From positions 186,001 through 250,000 of the forward strand of contig NZ_JAKCFA010000009.1 of the NCBI RefSeq assembly GCF_024198215.1: 64,000 bases of DNA, in the 5' to 3' direction. The DNA comes from Myxococcus qinghaiensis. GTDB lineage: Bacteria > Myxococcota > Myxococcia > Myxococcales > Myxococcaceae. The translations under genes were made by a program, and so were the position numbers. A model generated the notes under the pieces. That model made no database searches, was not told the origin of the DNA, and saw nothing but the letters and a program-made list of their open reading frames with translations. Below are positions 7,633 through 16,313 of the stretch, piece by piece (the stretch's first letter is position 1; every line of letters begins with the position of its first letter).

Positions 7633-10134
7633 ATGAGCAGCAATTCCTTTCGGGTGATGAAGTTTGGCGGCTCCTCCGTGGGCTCACCCCGCCGACTGCG
7701 CCAGGTCATCGAGCTGATTGGCAAACACTCCCGCACGGGCCCGCTCGCCGTCGTCGTCTCCGCCATGGGTGACACCACCGACTGGCTCCTGGAAGCCGCT
7801 GACCTCGCCACACGAGGAGAACTCGAGGGCTCGCTCACCGTGGTGGCCCGCATCGCCCACCTGGCCAAGACGAACGCCGCCGCGCTCCATCCCGCGCAGT
7901 CCACCACGCTCGCCGCGCGCGTCGACCAGTTCCTCGCTCCACTCCAGCAGCTCCTCCAGGGCATCTCCCTCACCCGCGAGTGCTCCCCCGCCTCCAAGGA
8001 CAAGGTGCTCGCTTTCGGAGAGCTCATCTCCGCCACCCTGCTCGCCGAGTTGCTCAAGGCCGCGGGCACCGATGCCCAATTCCGCGACGCCCGCCTGCTG
8101 CTCGTGACGGACGACACCTTCGGCACCGCGCGCGTGGATGTGGCCCGGACACGCGAGCGCCTCCAGACCGCCATCGCCGAGTGGGGAACCACCCTCCCCA
8201 TCATCCCCGGCTTCATCGCCGCGACGCTGGATGGACGCACCACTACCCTGGGCCGCAACGGCTCCGACTACACGGCGGCCCTGATGGCGCAAGGCGTGGG
8301 CGCCTCGGAGGTCACCGTGTGGACCGACGTGCTCGGTCTGCACACCGCCGACCCGGACCTGGTCAGTGACGCGTACCCCGTGGCCCATCTCACCCATGGC
8401 GAGGGCCTGGAGCTCGCGGCGGTCGGCGTCCGCATGCTGCACCCGCGCACGATGATTCCCCTCATCGAGGCCGGCATCTCCCTGCGCATCCGCAACACCA
8501 TGCACCCGGACCACCCGGGCACGCTCATCGACGCCATCGGCTCACGCGACGGCCAGCGCCCCACGTGCATCGCCACGCGCGAGGACCTGGCCCTGCTGGG
8601 CATCGAGGTGCGCAAGCTCTCCGACCAGTTCCAGCTCGGCGAGCGCGCCCTGGCGGCCCTGCGCGCCGCCCGCGTCACGGTGTGGATGACCGCCCAGTCC
8701 GCCAACGGCCAGTCCATCGCCCTCGTCGTTCCACGTCCCGATGCCCAGCGTGCCCGCGATGCCCTGGAGACGGAGCTCGCGCAGGAGCTGGCCCGCCGCG
8801 AGGTGGAGCCGCTCGGCATCCGCGAACCCGTGACGCTCGTCACCCTGGTGGCCGAGGCGATGGGCCACGGCGTCAATGTGGCCGGCCGCTTCTTCAGCGC
8901 CCTGGGCGCGGTGGGAGTCGGCGTGCGCGCCAGCGCACAGGGCGCCAGCTCGCGCTCCATCTCCTGCGTGGTGGACGCGGAGGACACCGCCATCGCGGTG
9001 CGCACGACACACGCGGCCTTCAACCTCGCCCACCAACAAGTCAGCCTCTTCGTGCTCGGCAAGGGCACCGTGGGTGGACAGCTCCTCGCACAGCTTCGCA
9101 CCCAACAGGAGCAGCTCCGCCAGCGTCACGGCATCGCGCTGCGCGTGGTGGGAATCGCCGACAGCCGACGCACGCTGTTCGACTCCACCGGGCTCGCGTT
9201 GGACGGAATCGAGGAGCAGCTCTCCCGCGTCGTCCGAGGCGAACCCGGCACGCGCGCGCTGGCGCCCCTGCTGGACGAGCTGCGTCGGCTGCCCGTGCCC
9301 ATCCTCGTCGACTGCACGGCGGACGGTGACGTGGCCCCGCTCTACACGGAGGCCTTCCGTCGGGGCATCCACGTCGTGGCCGCCAACAAGAAGCCGCTCG
9401 CCCTGCCCTGGAACGAGCGCGAGGCGCTGCTCTCCGAGGCCCGCCGACACCACGTCGCGTACCACTACGAGACAACGGTGGCCTCCAGCCTCCCCGTCAT
9501 CGACACGCTCGCCAACCTGGTGCGCACCGGCGACACCGTGCGCCTCATCACCGCCTCCCTCTCCGGCAGCGTGGGCTTCATCTGCAACGAGCTGACAGCG
9601 GGCGTTCCCCTCTCGACGGCGGTCCGCACGGCCCGCGAGCGGGGCTTCACTGAGTCGGACCCGCGCGAGGACCTGTCCGGTGCGGACGTGGCACGCAAGG
9701 CGCTCATCCTGGCGCGGGAGCTGGGCCTGTCCCTGTCACTCGCCGACGTCGCGTTGGAGCCCTTCGTCCCCGAGCCCTCGGACGCGGGCGACTCCCCCGA
9801 GTCCTATCTGCGGAGCCTCCGGGCACTCGACGCCGAGTACGCGCAGAAGGTGGAGCGCTGCCGACAGTCCGGCACGGTGTTGCGTTATCTGGCCCGCATC
9901 GACCCGACGCGGTCAGGCACCGACGCACCCGTCATTCGCGTGGGACTCACCGCCGTCGAAGCGGGCCAGCCGGCCGCGGACCTGCGCGGCTCCGAGTCCT
10001 TCGTGTCCTTCACCACCACGCGGCACAGCGAGTTCCCCCTCACCGTGCGCGGCGCGGGCGCGGGGGGCGCTGTCACGGCGTCCGGCGTGCTCGCGGATAT
10101 TCTCCGCGTCTCCCAGACGCTTCGGGGCCGCTGA
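7633..10134 (+). CDS. thrA: bifunctional aspartate kinase / homoserine dehydrogenase
   Basis: An 833-residue fusion of the kind called ThrA/MetL, catalysing the first and third steps of the aspartate pathway towards homoserine, hence methionine and threonine. The kinase half starts VMKFGGSSVGSP and contains GRNGSDYTAA. Two ACT-type regulatory segments follow (about residues 320-460). The dehydrogenase half has the nucleotide-binding GKGTVGGQLL, then VAANKKPLA and YHYETTVASSLPVI. The ATG at 7633 has GAGG seven bases upstream; earlier in-frame ATGs (7609) lack one. It lies behind a SAM riboswitch candidate and is followed 31 bp later by trans-sulfuration genes, so the copy probably serves methionine synthesis. 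Confidence 0.95.
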   Translation: MSSNSFRVMKFGGSSVGSPRRLRQVIELIGKHSRTGPLAVVVSAMGDTTDWLLEAADLATRGELEGSLTVVARIAHLAKTNAAALHPAQSTTLAARVDQFLAPLQQLLQGISLTRECSPASKDKVLAFGELISATLLAELLKAAGTDAQFRDARLLLVTDDTFGTARVDVARTRERLQTAIAEWGTTLPIIPGFIAATLDGRTTTLGRNGSDYTAALMAQGVGASEVTVWTDVLGLHTADPDLVSDAYPVAHLTHGEGLELAAVGVRMLHPRTMIPLIEAGISLRIRNTMHPDHPGTLIDAIGSRDGQRPTCIATREDLALLGIEVRKLSDQFQLGERALAALRAARVTVWMTAQSANGQSIALVVPRPDAQRARDALETELAQELARREVEPLGIREPVTLVTLVAEAMGHGVNVAGRFFSALGAVGVGVRASAQGASSRSISCVVDAEDTAIAVRTTHAAFNLAHQQVSLFVLGKGTVGGQLLAQLRTQQEQLRQRHGIALRVVGIADSRRTLFDSTGLALDGIEEQLSRVVRGEPGTRALAPLLDELRRLPVPILVDCTADGDVAPLYTEAFRRGIHVVAANKKPLALPWNEREALLSEARRHHVAYHYETTVASSLPVIDTLANLVRTGDTVRLITASLSGSVGFICNELTAGVPLSTAVRTARERGFTESDPREDLSGADVARKALILARELGLSLSLADVALEPFVPEPSDAGDSPESYLRSLRALDAEYAQKVERCRQSGTVLRYLARIDPTRSGTDAPVIRVGLTAVEAGQPAADLRGSESFVSFTTTRHSEFPLTVRGAGAGGAVTASGVLADILRVSQTLRGR

Positions 10135-10165
10135 GCCCCGCCCACCGGGAAACAGGAGCCACCAC

Positions 10166-11293
10166 ATGAAACTCGCCACCTCCCTCGTCCACGCCGGCAC
10201 CCGCAGAGACCCGACCACCGGCGCGGTCGCCGTGCCCATCCACCAGTCCGCCACCTACCAGCACCCCGCGCTCGGCCAGTCCACCGGGTACGACTACTCG
10301 CGCACGAAGAACCCCACCCGCGCCGCGCTCGAGGACGCGCTCGCGGGCCTGGAAGGCGGCAGCCGGGGTCTCGCCTTCGCCTCCGGCATGGCCGCGCTGC
10401 ACTGCGCCCTCCAGCTCCTTGGCCCCGAGGACCACCTGGTCCTTACCGAGGACCTCTACGGCGGCACCTTCCGACTGGTGGACAAGCTGCTCCACATCCC
10501 CCACACCTTCGTGGACACCACGCGGCTGGACGTGGTGCGCGCGGCGCTGCGCCCCAACACCAAGGCCCTGCTGGTGGAGTCACCCACCAACCCGCTGATG
10601 AAGACGGCGGACCTGCCCGCGCTCGCGGATATCGCCCGGAAGGCGGGCGCGCTCCTCATCGTCGACAACACCTTCAACACGCCCTTCCTCCAGCGTCCCC
10701 TGGAGCTGGGCGCGGACATCGTCGTCCACAGCGCGACCAAGTACCTGGCCGGCCACAACGACGTCGTCGCCGGAGCGCTCGTGGTGAAGGACGCGGCGGT
10801 GGGCGAGCGGCTCGCCTTCGTCCAGAACGGCATCGGCGCCATCCTGGGGCCTCAGGATTCCTACCTGGTGATTCGCGGGCTCAAGACGCTCGCGCTGCGC
10901 ATGGAGCGCCACCAGTCCAACGCCCGCGAGGTAGCCGCGTTCCTGTCGAGCCACCCCCAGGTCGAGCGCGTCTACTACCCGGGCACGGGCGGGATGCTCT
11001 CCTTCAACGTCATCGACGCGGCGCTGGTGCCGCAGGTGCTCGCCGCCGTGCGCATCTGCCTCTTCGCCGAGTCCCTGGGCGGCGTCGAAACCCTCATCAC
11101 CTTCCCCGCCACGCAGACCCACGCCGACATCCCCGTCGCGCGCCGGGAACAGCTTGGCATCACCGACAGATTGCTTCGCCTCTCCGTGGGCATCGAGGAC
11201 AGCCATGACATCATCTCCGATTTGGCCCAGGCGCTCGAAGGGCGCTCCCAGCCCGTCGAGCTTCGCGACCCGACTGCTGCACACGGGTCATGA
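10166..11293 (+). CDS. PLP-dependent trans-sulfuration enzyme (cystathionine gamma-synthase/lyase family), copy 1
   Basis: A 375-residue Cys/Met-metabolism PLP enzyme. It has the family start (LATSLVHAGTRRDPTTGAVAVPI), YSRTKNPTR, the cofactor-stacking region DLYGGTFR, and the PLP lysine in HSATKYLAGHNDVVAG (Lys192). It probably joins homoserine esters with cysteine or sulfide, but the subfamily cannot be fixed by eye. AGGAG at 10154-10158 supports the ATG at 10166. The last 89 bases overlap the next gene, so its final residues after the conserved helix (SDLAQALEG) are unlike other members. The tandem arrangement resembles the Bacillus metI-metC pair. Confidence 0.92.
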   Translation: MKLATSLVHAGTRRDPTTGAVAVPIHQSATYQHPALGQSTGYDYSRTKNPTRAALEDALAGLEGGSRGLAFASGMAALHCALQLLGPEDHLVLTEDLYGGTFRLVDKLLHIPHTFVDTTRLDVVRAALRPNTKALLVESPTNPLMKTADLPALADIARKAGALLIVDNTFNTPFLQRPLELGADIVVHSATKYLAGHNDVVAGALVVKDAAVGERLAFVQNGIGAILGPQDSYLVIRGLKTLALRMERHQSNAREVAAFLSSHPQVERVYYPGTGGMLSFNVIDAALVPQVLAAVRICLFAESLGGVETLITFPATQTHADIPVARREQLGITDRLLRLSVGIEDSHDIISDLAQALEGRSQPVELRDPTAAHGS

Positions 11294-12362
11294 AGTCGAC
11301 CCGGTGACGGGCGCCGCCGCGGTGCCCATCTACCAGGTCTCCATGTTCGACCAGCCGGGCCTGGAGCACTCCGGCGAGTTCGACTACGCGCGCTCCGGCA
11401 ACCCTACGCGCAAGGCGCTGGAGGGTGTGCTCGCATCATTGGACGAAGGCGCCGGGGCCTTCGCCTTCGGCTCCGGCATGGCCGCGCTGTCCACGGTGCT
11501 GATGCTCTTCAGCGCGGGGGACCATCTGGTCGTCACCGACGACTGTTACGGCGGCACCTACCGCGTGCTCACCCGGGTGTTCAGTCGCTTCGGGCTCAAG
11601 GCCACCTTCGTGGACACGTCGGACCCGGACGCGGTGCGCGCCGCGTTCCGACCCAACACCAAGGGGCTGCTCGTCGAGACGGTGAGCAATCCGTTCCTCC
11701 GGCGCACCGACGTCACCGCCATGTCCATCCTCGCGCGGACGTACGGCGCGCTGCTCATCGTGGACAACACCTTCCTGTCCCCCTACCTCTCGCGTCCGCT
11801 CACCGAGGGCGCTGACATCGTCATCCACTCCGCCACCAAGTACCTGGGTGGACACAGCGACGTCATCGCGGGCACGGTGGCGGTGAAGACGCCGGAGCTG
11901 GCGAAGGAGGTCTACTTCCTCCAGAACGCGGTGGGCGCGGTGTTGGGTCCACAGGACTGCTTCCTGCTCCAGCGCGGCATCAAGACGCTGCAGGTCCGCA
12001 TGGAGCGGCAGGTGCGCACGGCCGGGGCGCTCGCACGCTGGCTCGGAGGAAGGCCGGAGATTCGAGAGGTCTTCTATCCAGGCACCGGCGCGGTGGTGTC
12101 CTTCCGACTCGCCCATGACTCGATGGCGGCGACGTTCGTGGACTCACTGCGGCTGCCGTTGCTCGGCGTGTCGCTGGGCGCGGTGGAGAGCATCATCACC
12201 GTGCCGGCGAGGCACTCGCATGCCTCCGTGCCCGCCGCCGAGCGTGAGCGGCGGGGAATCACCGACAGCCTCATCCGCTTCTCCGTGGGACTGGAGGACC
12301 TGGAAGACCTGCAAGCGGACCTCGCGCTCGCGCTGGGCCGGGCCTTGAAGGAGGCCGCATGA
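11205..12362 (+). CDS. PLP-dependent trans-sulfuration enzyme (cystathionine beta/gamma-lyase family), copy 2
   Basis: A 385-residue paralogue of the preceding gene: TRLLHTGHEVDPVTGAAAVPIYQVSMFDQ, YARSGNPTR, DDCYGGTYR, and PLP lysine in HSATKYLGGHSDVIAG (Lys212). Cystathionine lyase, converting cystathionine to homocysteine, is the likely role if copy 1 is the synthase. The ATG at 11205 has GAGGA five bases upstream, inside the end of copy 1 in another frame, giving an 89-base overlap. The first 20 residues (Ser/Pro/Arg-rich) are not part of the normal fold and look like read-through of the neighbour's sequence. Confidence 0.9.
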   Translation: MTSSPIWPRRSKGAPSPSSFATRLLHTGHEVDPVTGAAAVPIYQVSMFDQPGLEHSGEFDYARSGNPTRKALEGVLASLDEGAGAFAFGSGMAALSTVLMLFSAGDHLVVTDDCYGGTYRVLTRVFSRFGLKATFVDTSDPDAVRAAFRPNTKGLLVETVSNPFLRRTDVTAMSILARTYGALLIVDNTFLSPYLSRPLTEGADIVIHSATKYLGGHSDVIAGTVAVKTPELAKEVYFLQNAVGAVLGPQDCFLLQRGIKTLQVRMERQVRTAGALARWLGGRPEIREVFYPGTGAVVSFRLAHDSMAATFVDSLRLPLLGVSLGAVESIITVPARHSHASVPAAERERRGITDSLIRFSVGLEDLEDLQADLALALGRALKEAA

Positions 12363-12524
12363 AGGGGAGGTCGGGTTGACAGTCTCCGGCGGATTGGTTA
12401 CGTCCTGAAGCCGATGCTCTGCTTCGTCGCTCCGTTCGGTTCCTGTTGTCGCGGCCTGTGTTGCCGCGTCACGACGGGTCCGTCCGTTCGAGCGTACTGA
12501 GCGTCTTTCGCGCGCAGGCGTGTC

Positions 12525-12566
12525 CGGCCCGTCCCCCAGAAACCTGGAGACGGGCCGTTCCATTTT
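12525..12566 (+). terminator. intrinsic terminator between the met genes and cysK
   Basis: Stem CGGCCCGTC / GACGGGCCG (12525-12533 with 12549-12557), an inner CCAG/CTGG pair in the loop, then TTCCATTTT. GACGGG at 12473-12478 could alternatively pair with CCCGTC at 12528-12533, so an antiterminator is conceivable. The rest of 12363-12619 shows no gene. Confidence 0.6.
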
Positions 12567-12619
12567 CCCCACACGCCGGGCGCTGCATCGAAGTCCCGGC
12601 TCCAACCCCCGAGACGCGG

Positions 12620-13588
12620 ATGCCCAACAACATCTATCCCGACGTGACGCAGCTCATTGGCCGCACGCCCATCATCCGCCTGTCGCGCGTCGGTGGCCCT
12701 GACGCGGCCACGCTGCTGGCGAAGGTCGAGTCCTTCAACCCCGGTGGCAGCGTGAAGGACCGCATCGGCCTGGCGATGATTGAGGACGCGGAGAACAAGG
12801 GCCGCCTGCGTCCGGGCATGACGATTGTCGAGCCCACCAGCGGCAACACCGGCGTGGCGCTGGCCATGGTCGCCGCGGTGAAGGGCTACCGCATCATCCT
12901 CACCATGCCGGAGAGCATGAGCGTGGAGCGCCGCCGCATCCTGGAGGCCTACGGCGCGGAGCTGGTGCTGACGCCCGCGGCCAAGGGCATGAACGGCGCC
13001 GTCGAGGCGGCCGATGAGCTCATCAAGGAGCTGGGCGACAAGGGCTTCATGCCGCAGCAGTTCCGCAACCCGGCCAACCCGGAGATTCACCGGCGCACCA
13101 CGGCGAAGGAGATTCTCGGAGACCTGGACGTGCGCAAGCTCGACGCCTTCGTGGCTGGCATCGGCACGGGCGGCACGATTACCGGCGCGGGCAGCGTGCT
13201 GAAGAAGGAGAACCCGTCCCTGCAGGTCATCGCGGTGGAGCCGCTGCGCTCGCCCCTGCTCACCCAGGGCAAGGCGGGGCCGCATCGCATCCAGGGCATT
13301 GGCGCCAACTTCGTGCCGGAGGTGCTGGACCGCTCCGTCTACGACGAGGTCATCGACGTCGCGGATGTCGACGCGTACCTCGCCGCGCGGGAGCTGGCGA
13401 GCCGTGAGGGCCTGCTCGTGGGCATCTCCAGTGGCGCGGCGTTGCATGCGGCCCGGCAGGTGGCCAGACGACTGGGGCCCGGCAAGACGGTGCTCACCGT
13501 GCTGCCCGACACGGGCGAGCGGTACTGGAGTTCATTCGCTGCGTTCGCCGAGGAGCTGGCGAACACACCGCAGGGAGTCGGTGGATGA
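12620..13588 (+). CDS. cysK: cysteine synthase A (O-acetylserine sulfhydrylase)
   Basis: A 322-residue PLP enzyme making cysteine from O-acetylserine and sulfide. Visible hallmarks: PLP lysine in NPGGSVKDR (Lys46), substrate loop TSGNTG (73-78), phosphate loop [12 protein letters not shown], and [10 protein letters not shown] near the end. Length is normal for CysK rather than the longer CBS type. The ATG at 12620 has only a weak GAG upstream, but homologous sequence starts right there ([14 protein letters not shown]). The stop overlaps the metN start (ATGA), so cysteine synthesis and methionine import are translationally coupled. Confidence 0.95.
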   Translation: MPNNIYPDVTQLIGRTPIIRLSRVGGPDAATLLAKVESFNPGGSVKDRIGLAMIEDAENKGRLRPGMTIVEPTSGNTGVALAMVAAVKGYRIILTMPESMSVERRRILEAYGAELVLTPAAKGMNGAVEAADELIKELGDKGFMPQQFRNPANPEIHRRTTAKEILGDLDVRKLDAFVAGIGTGGTITGAGSVLKKENPSLQVIAVEPLRSPLLTQGKAGPHRIQGIGANFVPEVLDRSVYDEVIDVADVDAYLAARELASREGLLVGISSGAALHAARQVARRLGPGKTVLTVLPDTGERYWSSFAAFAEELANTPQGVGG

Positions 13589-14586
13589 TTGAGCTGCGCG
13601 GTATCAGCAAGGTGTACAGGCAGGGCGGGCGCGAGGTGTCGGCGCTCCAGGACGTGTCGCTGCGGGTGGACCCGGGGGAAGTGTTCGGCGTGCTCGGACA
13701 GAGCGGCGCCGGCAAGTCCACGCTCATCCGCTGCGTCAACCTGCTGGAGCGTCCCACCCAGGGCCGCGTGCGGGTGAATGGGAAGGAGCTGCTGTCGCTG
13801 AGTCCCGAGGAGCTGCGCCTGGCGCGGCAGGGCATCGGGATGATCTTCCAGCACTTCAACCTGTTCTCCTCGCAGACGGTGGCGGCCAACGTCGCGTATC
13901 CGCTGGAGGTGGCGGGGCTGCCGCGCGAGCAGATTCGCGCGCGCGTCGCGGAGTTGCTCGCGCTGGTGGGCCTGTCGGACAAGGCGGACACCTATCCGGC
14001 GCGGCTGTCGGGTGGGCAGAAGCAGCGGGTGGGCATCGCTCGCGCCCTGGCGCCGCGTCCTCGCATCTTGCTGTCCGACGAGGCGACGTCGTCGCTGGAC
14101 CCGGAGACGACGCGCTCGGTGCTGGCGCTGCTCCGGGATTTGAACCGACAGCTCGGCCTCACCATCCTGCTCATCACCCACCAGATGGAGGTGGTGAAGG
14201 CCATCTGCGACACGGTGGCCGTGCTGGAGCAGGGACGACTCGTGGAGCAGGGCAAGGTGGTGGAGCTGCTCTCCCGTCCTGGCTCCCATCTGCATGGGCT
14301 GTGCTACCCGCCCTTCACCACGGGCGAGAGCGCCGTGCTGCGGGGTGGTCAGCGGGTGGAGCTGTCGCTGTCGGGCGAGCACTCCACGCGCCCCATCCTC
14401 TCCACCCTGGCGCGTCGCTTCGACGTGGATGCGCACCTGTTGGAGGGTTCACTGGAGCGCGTGGGCGAGGCGCGCGTGGGGCGGCTGCTCTTCGAGCTCA
14501 CGGGTGCTCCGGACGCGGTGAGCCAGGCGCTGGCGTTCCTGCGCGAGCAGGGCCTGACGTCGGAGGAGGCGGCCCATGCCTGGTGA
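13585..14586 (+). CDS. metN: methionine ABC transporter ATP-binding protein
   Basis: A 333-residue ATPase of the D/L-methionine importer. Walker [11 protein letters not shown]-loop IFQHFNLF, signature LSGGQKQR, Walker [13 protein letters not shown] and switch histidine ITHQME are all present. The C-terminal 75 residues form the NIL regulatory domain, which binds methionine and inhibits transport when the cell is replete. It is coupled by ATGA overlap to cysK and by an 11-base overlap to metI. Confidence 0.96.
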   Translation: MIELRGISKVYRQGGREVSALQDVSLRVDPGEVFGVLGQSGAGKSTLIRCVNLLERPTQGRVRVNGKELLSLSPEELRLARQGIGMIFQHFNLFSSQTVAANVAYPLEVAGLPREQIRARVAELLALVGLSDKADTYPARLSGGQKQRVGIARALAPRPRILLSDEATSSLDPETTRSVLALLRDLNRQLGLTILLITHQMEVVKAICDTVAVLEQGRLVEQGKVVELLSRPGSHLHGLCYPPFTTGESAVLRGGQRVELSLSGEHSTRPILSTLARRFDVDAHLLEGSLERVGEARVGRLLFELTGAPDAVSQALAFLREQGLTSEEAAHAW

Positions 14587-15256
14587 GCTGACGCATTCGC
14601 TGTGGGTGGTCACGCTGGAGACGCTCTACATGACGTCGGTGGCCACGGTGCTGGTGGTGCTCGCGGGGCTGCCCCTGGGCGTGCTGCTGGTGCTGACGGA
14701 CCGGGGCGGCCTGTGGGAGCGCCCGGGGCTTCACCGTGTGCTGGGCACGTTCGTCAACGTGGGGCGCTCGGTGCCGTTCATCATCTTGATGGTGGCCATC
14801 GTTCCTTTGACTCGCCTGCTGGTGGGCACCACGATTGGCACCACCGCCGCCATCGTTCCACTGGTCGTCGCGGCGATTCCCTTCATGGGACGAGTGGTGG
14901 AGCAAGGGCTGCGCGAGGTGGACTCCGGCCTGGTGGAGGCAGCCATCGCCATGGGCTCCACCCACCGCCGCGTCATCGTCCGCGTCCTGCTTCCGGAGGC
15001 CCTGCCATCTCTCGTGCGCGGTACCGCGCTCGTGGTTATCAGCCTGCTCGGCTACAGCGCCATGGCGGGCGCCGTGGGCGGAGGTGGGCTGGGAGACCTG
15101 GCGGTGAAGTACGGCTACATGCGCTTCCGCACCGACGTCATGCTGGGCTGCCTCGCCGTGCTGCTCGCGCTGGTGCAGCTCGTGCAGTGGCTGGGTGACG
15201 GAGTGGCTTCGCGCTTCGACCACACCTCGCCCCACTCCCGCCGCGCGCACGACTGA
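14576..15256 (+). CDS. metI: methionine ABC transporter permease
   Basis: A 226-residue inner-membrane permease with five predicted helices. The first is LETLYMTSVATVLVVLAGLPLGVLL. The coupling loop EAAIAMGSTHRRVIVRVLLPEALPS carries the EAA motif that docks to MetN. The ATG at 14576 lies within the end of metN (11-base overlap). It is followed 55 bp later by the binding protein gene. Confidence 0.95.
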   Translation: MPGELTHSLWVVTLETLYMTSVATVLVVLAGLPLGVLLVLTDRGGLWERPGLHRVLGTFVNVGRSVPFIILMVAIVPLTRLLVGTTIGTTAAIVPLVVAAIPFMGRVVEQGLREVDSGLVEAAIAMGSTHRRVIVRVLLPEALPSLVRGTALVVISLLGYSAMAGAVGGGGLGDLAVKYGYMRFRTDVMLGCLAVLLALVQLVQWLGDGVASRFDHTSPHSRRAHD

Positions 15257-15311
15257 AATATCCGCCCGGCCTCGCTGTTGCCCGCGGCCTCTCCCCCGGA
15301 ATCCACACGTC

Positions 15312-16160
15312 ATGAAGCCACCCGCGTCATTCCTCATCATCCCCCTGGCCTTCGCCGCCATCTCCGTCGCGCTGCTCGTGGGGACGGGCTGCAAGAAATC
15401 GGAGGCCCCCGCCACCGGCGAGGCGCCCGGCGTGCCCACGCTGAGGATTGGCGTCAACCCGGTGCCGCATGGAGAGATTCTCCGCGCGGCGGTGCCCGTG
15501 GCCCTTCGCTCCGGAGTGCGCATCGAGGTGGTGGAGTTCACCGACTACGTGCAACCCAACGTGGCCCTGGCGGACGGGCAGCTCGACGCCAACTACTTCC
15601 AGCATGTGCCGTATCTGGAGCGCTTCTCCGCGGACCGTCAGCTCTCGCTGAGCAGCGCGGGGGCGGTGCACCTGGAGCCCCTGGCGTTGTACTCGACGAA
15701 GTTCCGTCAGCTCGCGGAGCTGCCCGAGGGGGCGCAGGTGACGATTCCCTCCGACCCGAGCAACGCGTCGCGCGCGCTGCATCTGCTCGCGGACCAGGGC
15801 CTGCTGCGCTTGAAGGAGACGGCAGGCGCGGTCGCCACGGTGGGGGACGTGGTGGGCAATCCTCGCAAGCTGGAGCTGCGGGAGATTGACGCCGAGCAAC
15901 AGCCTCGCACCCTGGAGGACGTGGCCGCCGCCGTCATCAATGGCAACTACTTCCTGGAGGCGCAGAAGCACCTGAAGCTGGACGCGAAGGTGCTGGCTCG
16001 CGAGTCCTCCACACGCAATCCCTATGCGAATGTGCTCGTCGTCCGGAAGGGTGACGAGTCCCGCCCCGAGGTCCGCGTGCTGCTCAAGGCGCTCCAGTCC
16101 GGCGAGGTGCGCCACTTCATCGAGGCCCAGTACGGCGGCGCGGTGGTGCCGGCGTTCTGA
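15312..16160 (+). CDS. metQ: methionine-binding lipoprotein
   Basis: A 282-residue NlpA/MetQ family solute-binding lipoprotein. The signal peptide ends in lipobox VGTGC (Cys about 27). The mature protein contains LRIGVNPVPHGEIL, the DGQLDANYFQHVPYL ligand motif, and IPSDPSNASRALHLL, all typical of methionine-binding proteins. The ATG at 15312 directly precedes the signal peptide. Last gene of the cysK-metNIQ operon. Confidence 0.95.
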   Translation: MKPPASFLIIPLAFAAISVALLVGTGCKKSEAPATGEAPGVPTLRIGVNPVPHGEILRAAVPVALRSGVRIEVVEFTDYVQPNVALADGQLDANYFQHVPYLERFSADRQLSLSSAGAVHLEPLALYSTKFRQLAELPEGAQVTIPSDPSNASRALHLLADQGLLRLKETAGAVATVGDVVGNPRKLELREIDAEQQPRTLEDVAAAVINGNYFLEAQKHLKLDAKVLARESSTRNPYANVLVVRKGDESRPEVRVLLKALQSGEVRHFIEAQYGGAVVPAF

Positions 16161-16286
16161 TACGCGCGACTTGCTGGAGTGCGTGGGGCGCTTTGTCTGG
16201 AGAGGCAGAGCGGCGTTCGCCCCTGTGCCACTCGCAGGTGCCTTTCGCGAGGCGCTACAGCCCGAAGAGGTGTGCTGAACCACGGC

Positions 16287-16313
16287 GACGCCGCCTCACT
16301 TGGCGGCGGCGTC
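16287..16313. terminator. hairpin between metQ and the response regulator gene
   Basis: GACGCCGCC (16287-16295) pairs with GGCGGCGTC (16305-16313) across a 9-base loop, between convergent genes and touching the stop at 16314. There is no T-run, so this is a possible end for both transcripts. Confidence 0.45.

Noticed and set aside
7172-7772. Open frames through the met leader
   Set aside because: They cross the promoter and riboswitch structures, lack ribosome binding sites, and have Arg/Pro/Ser-rich composition.
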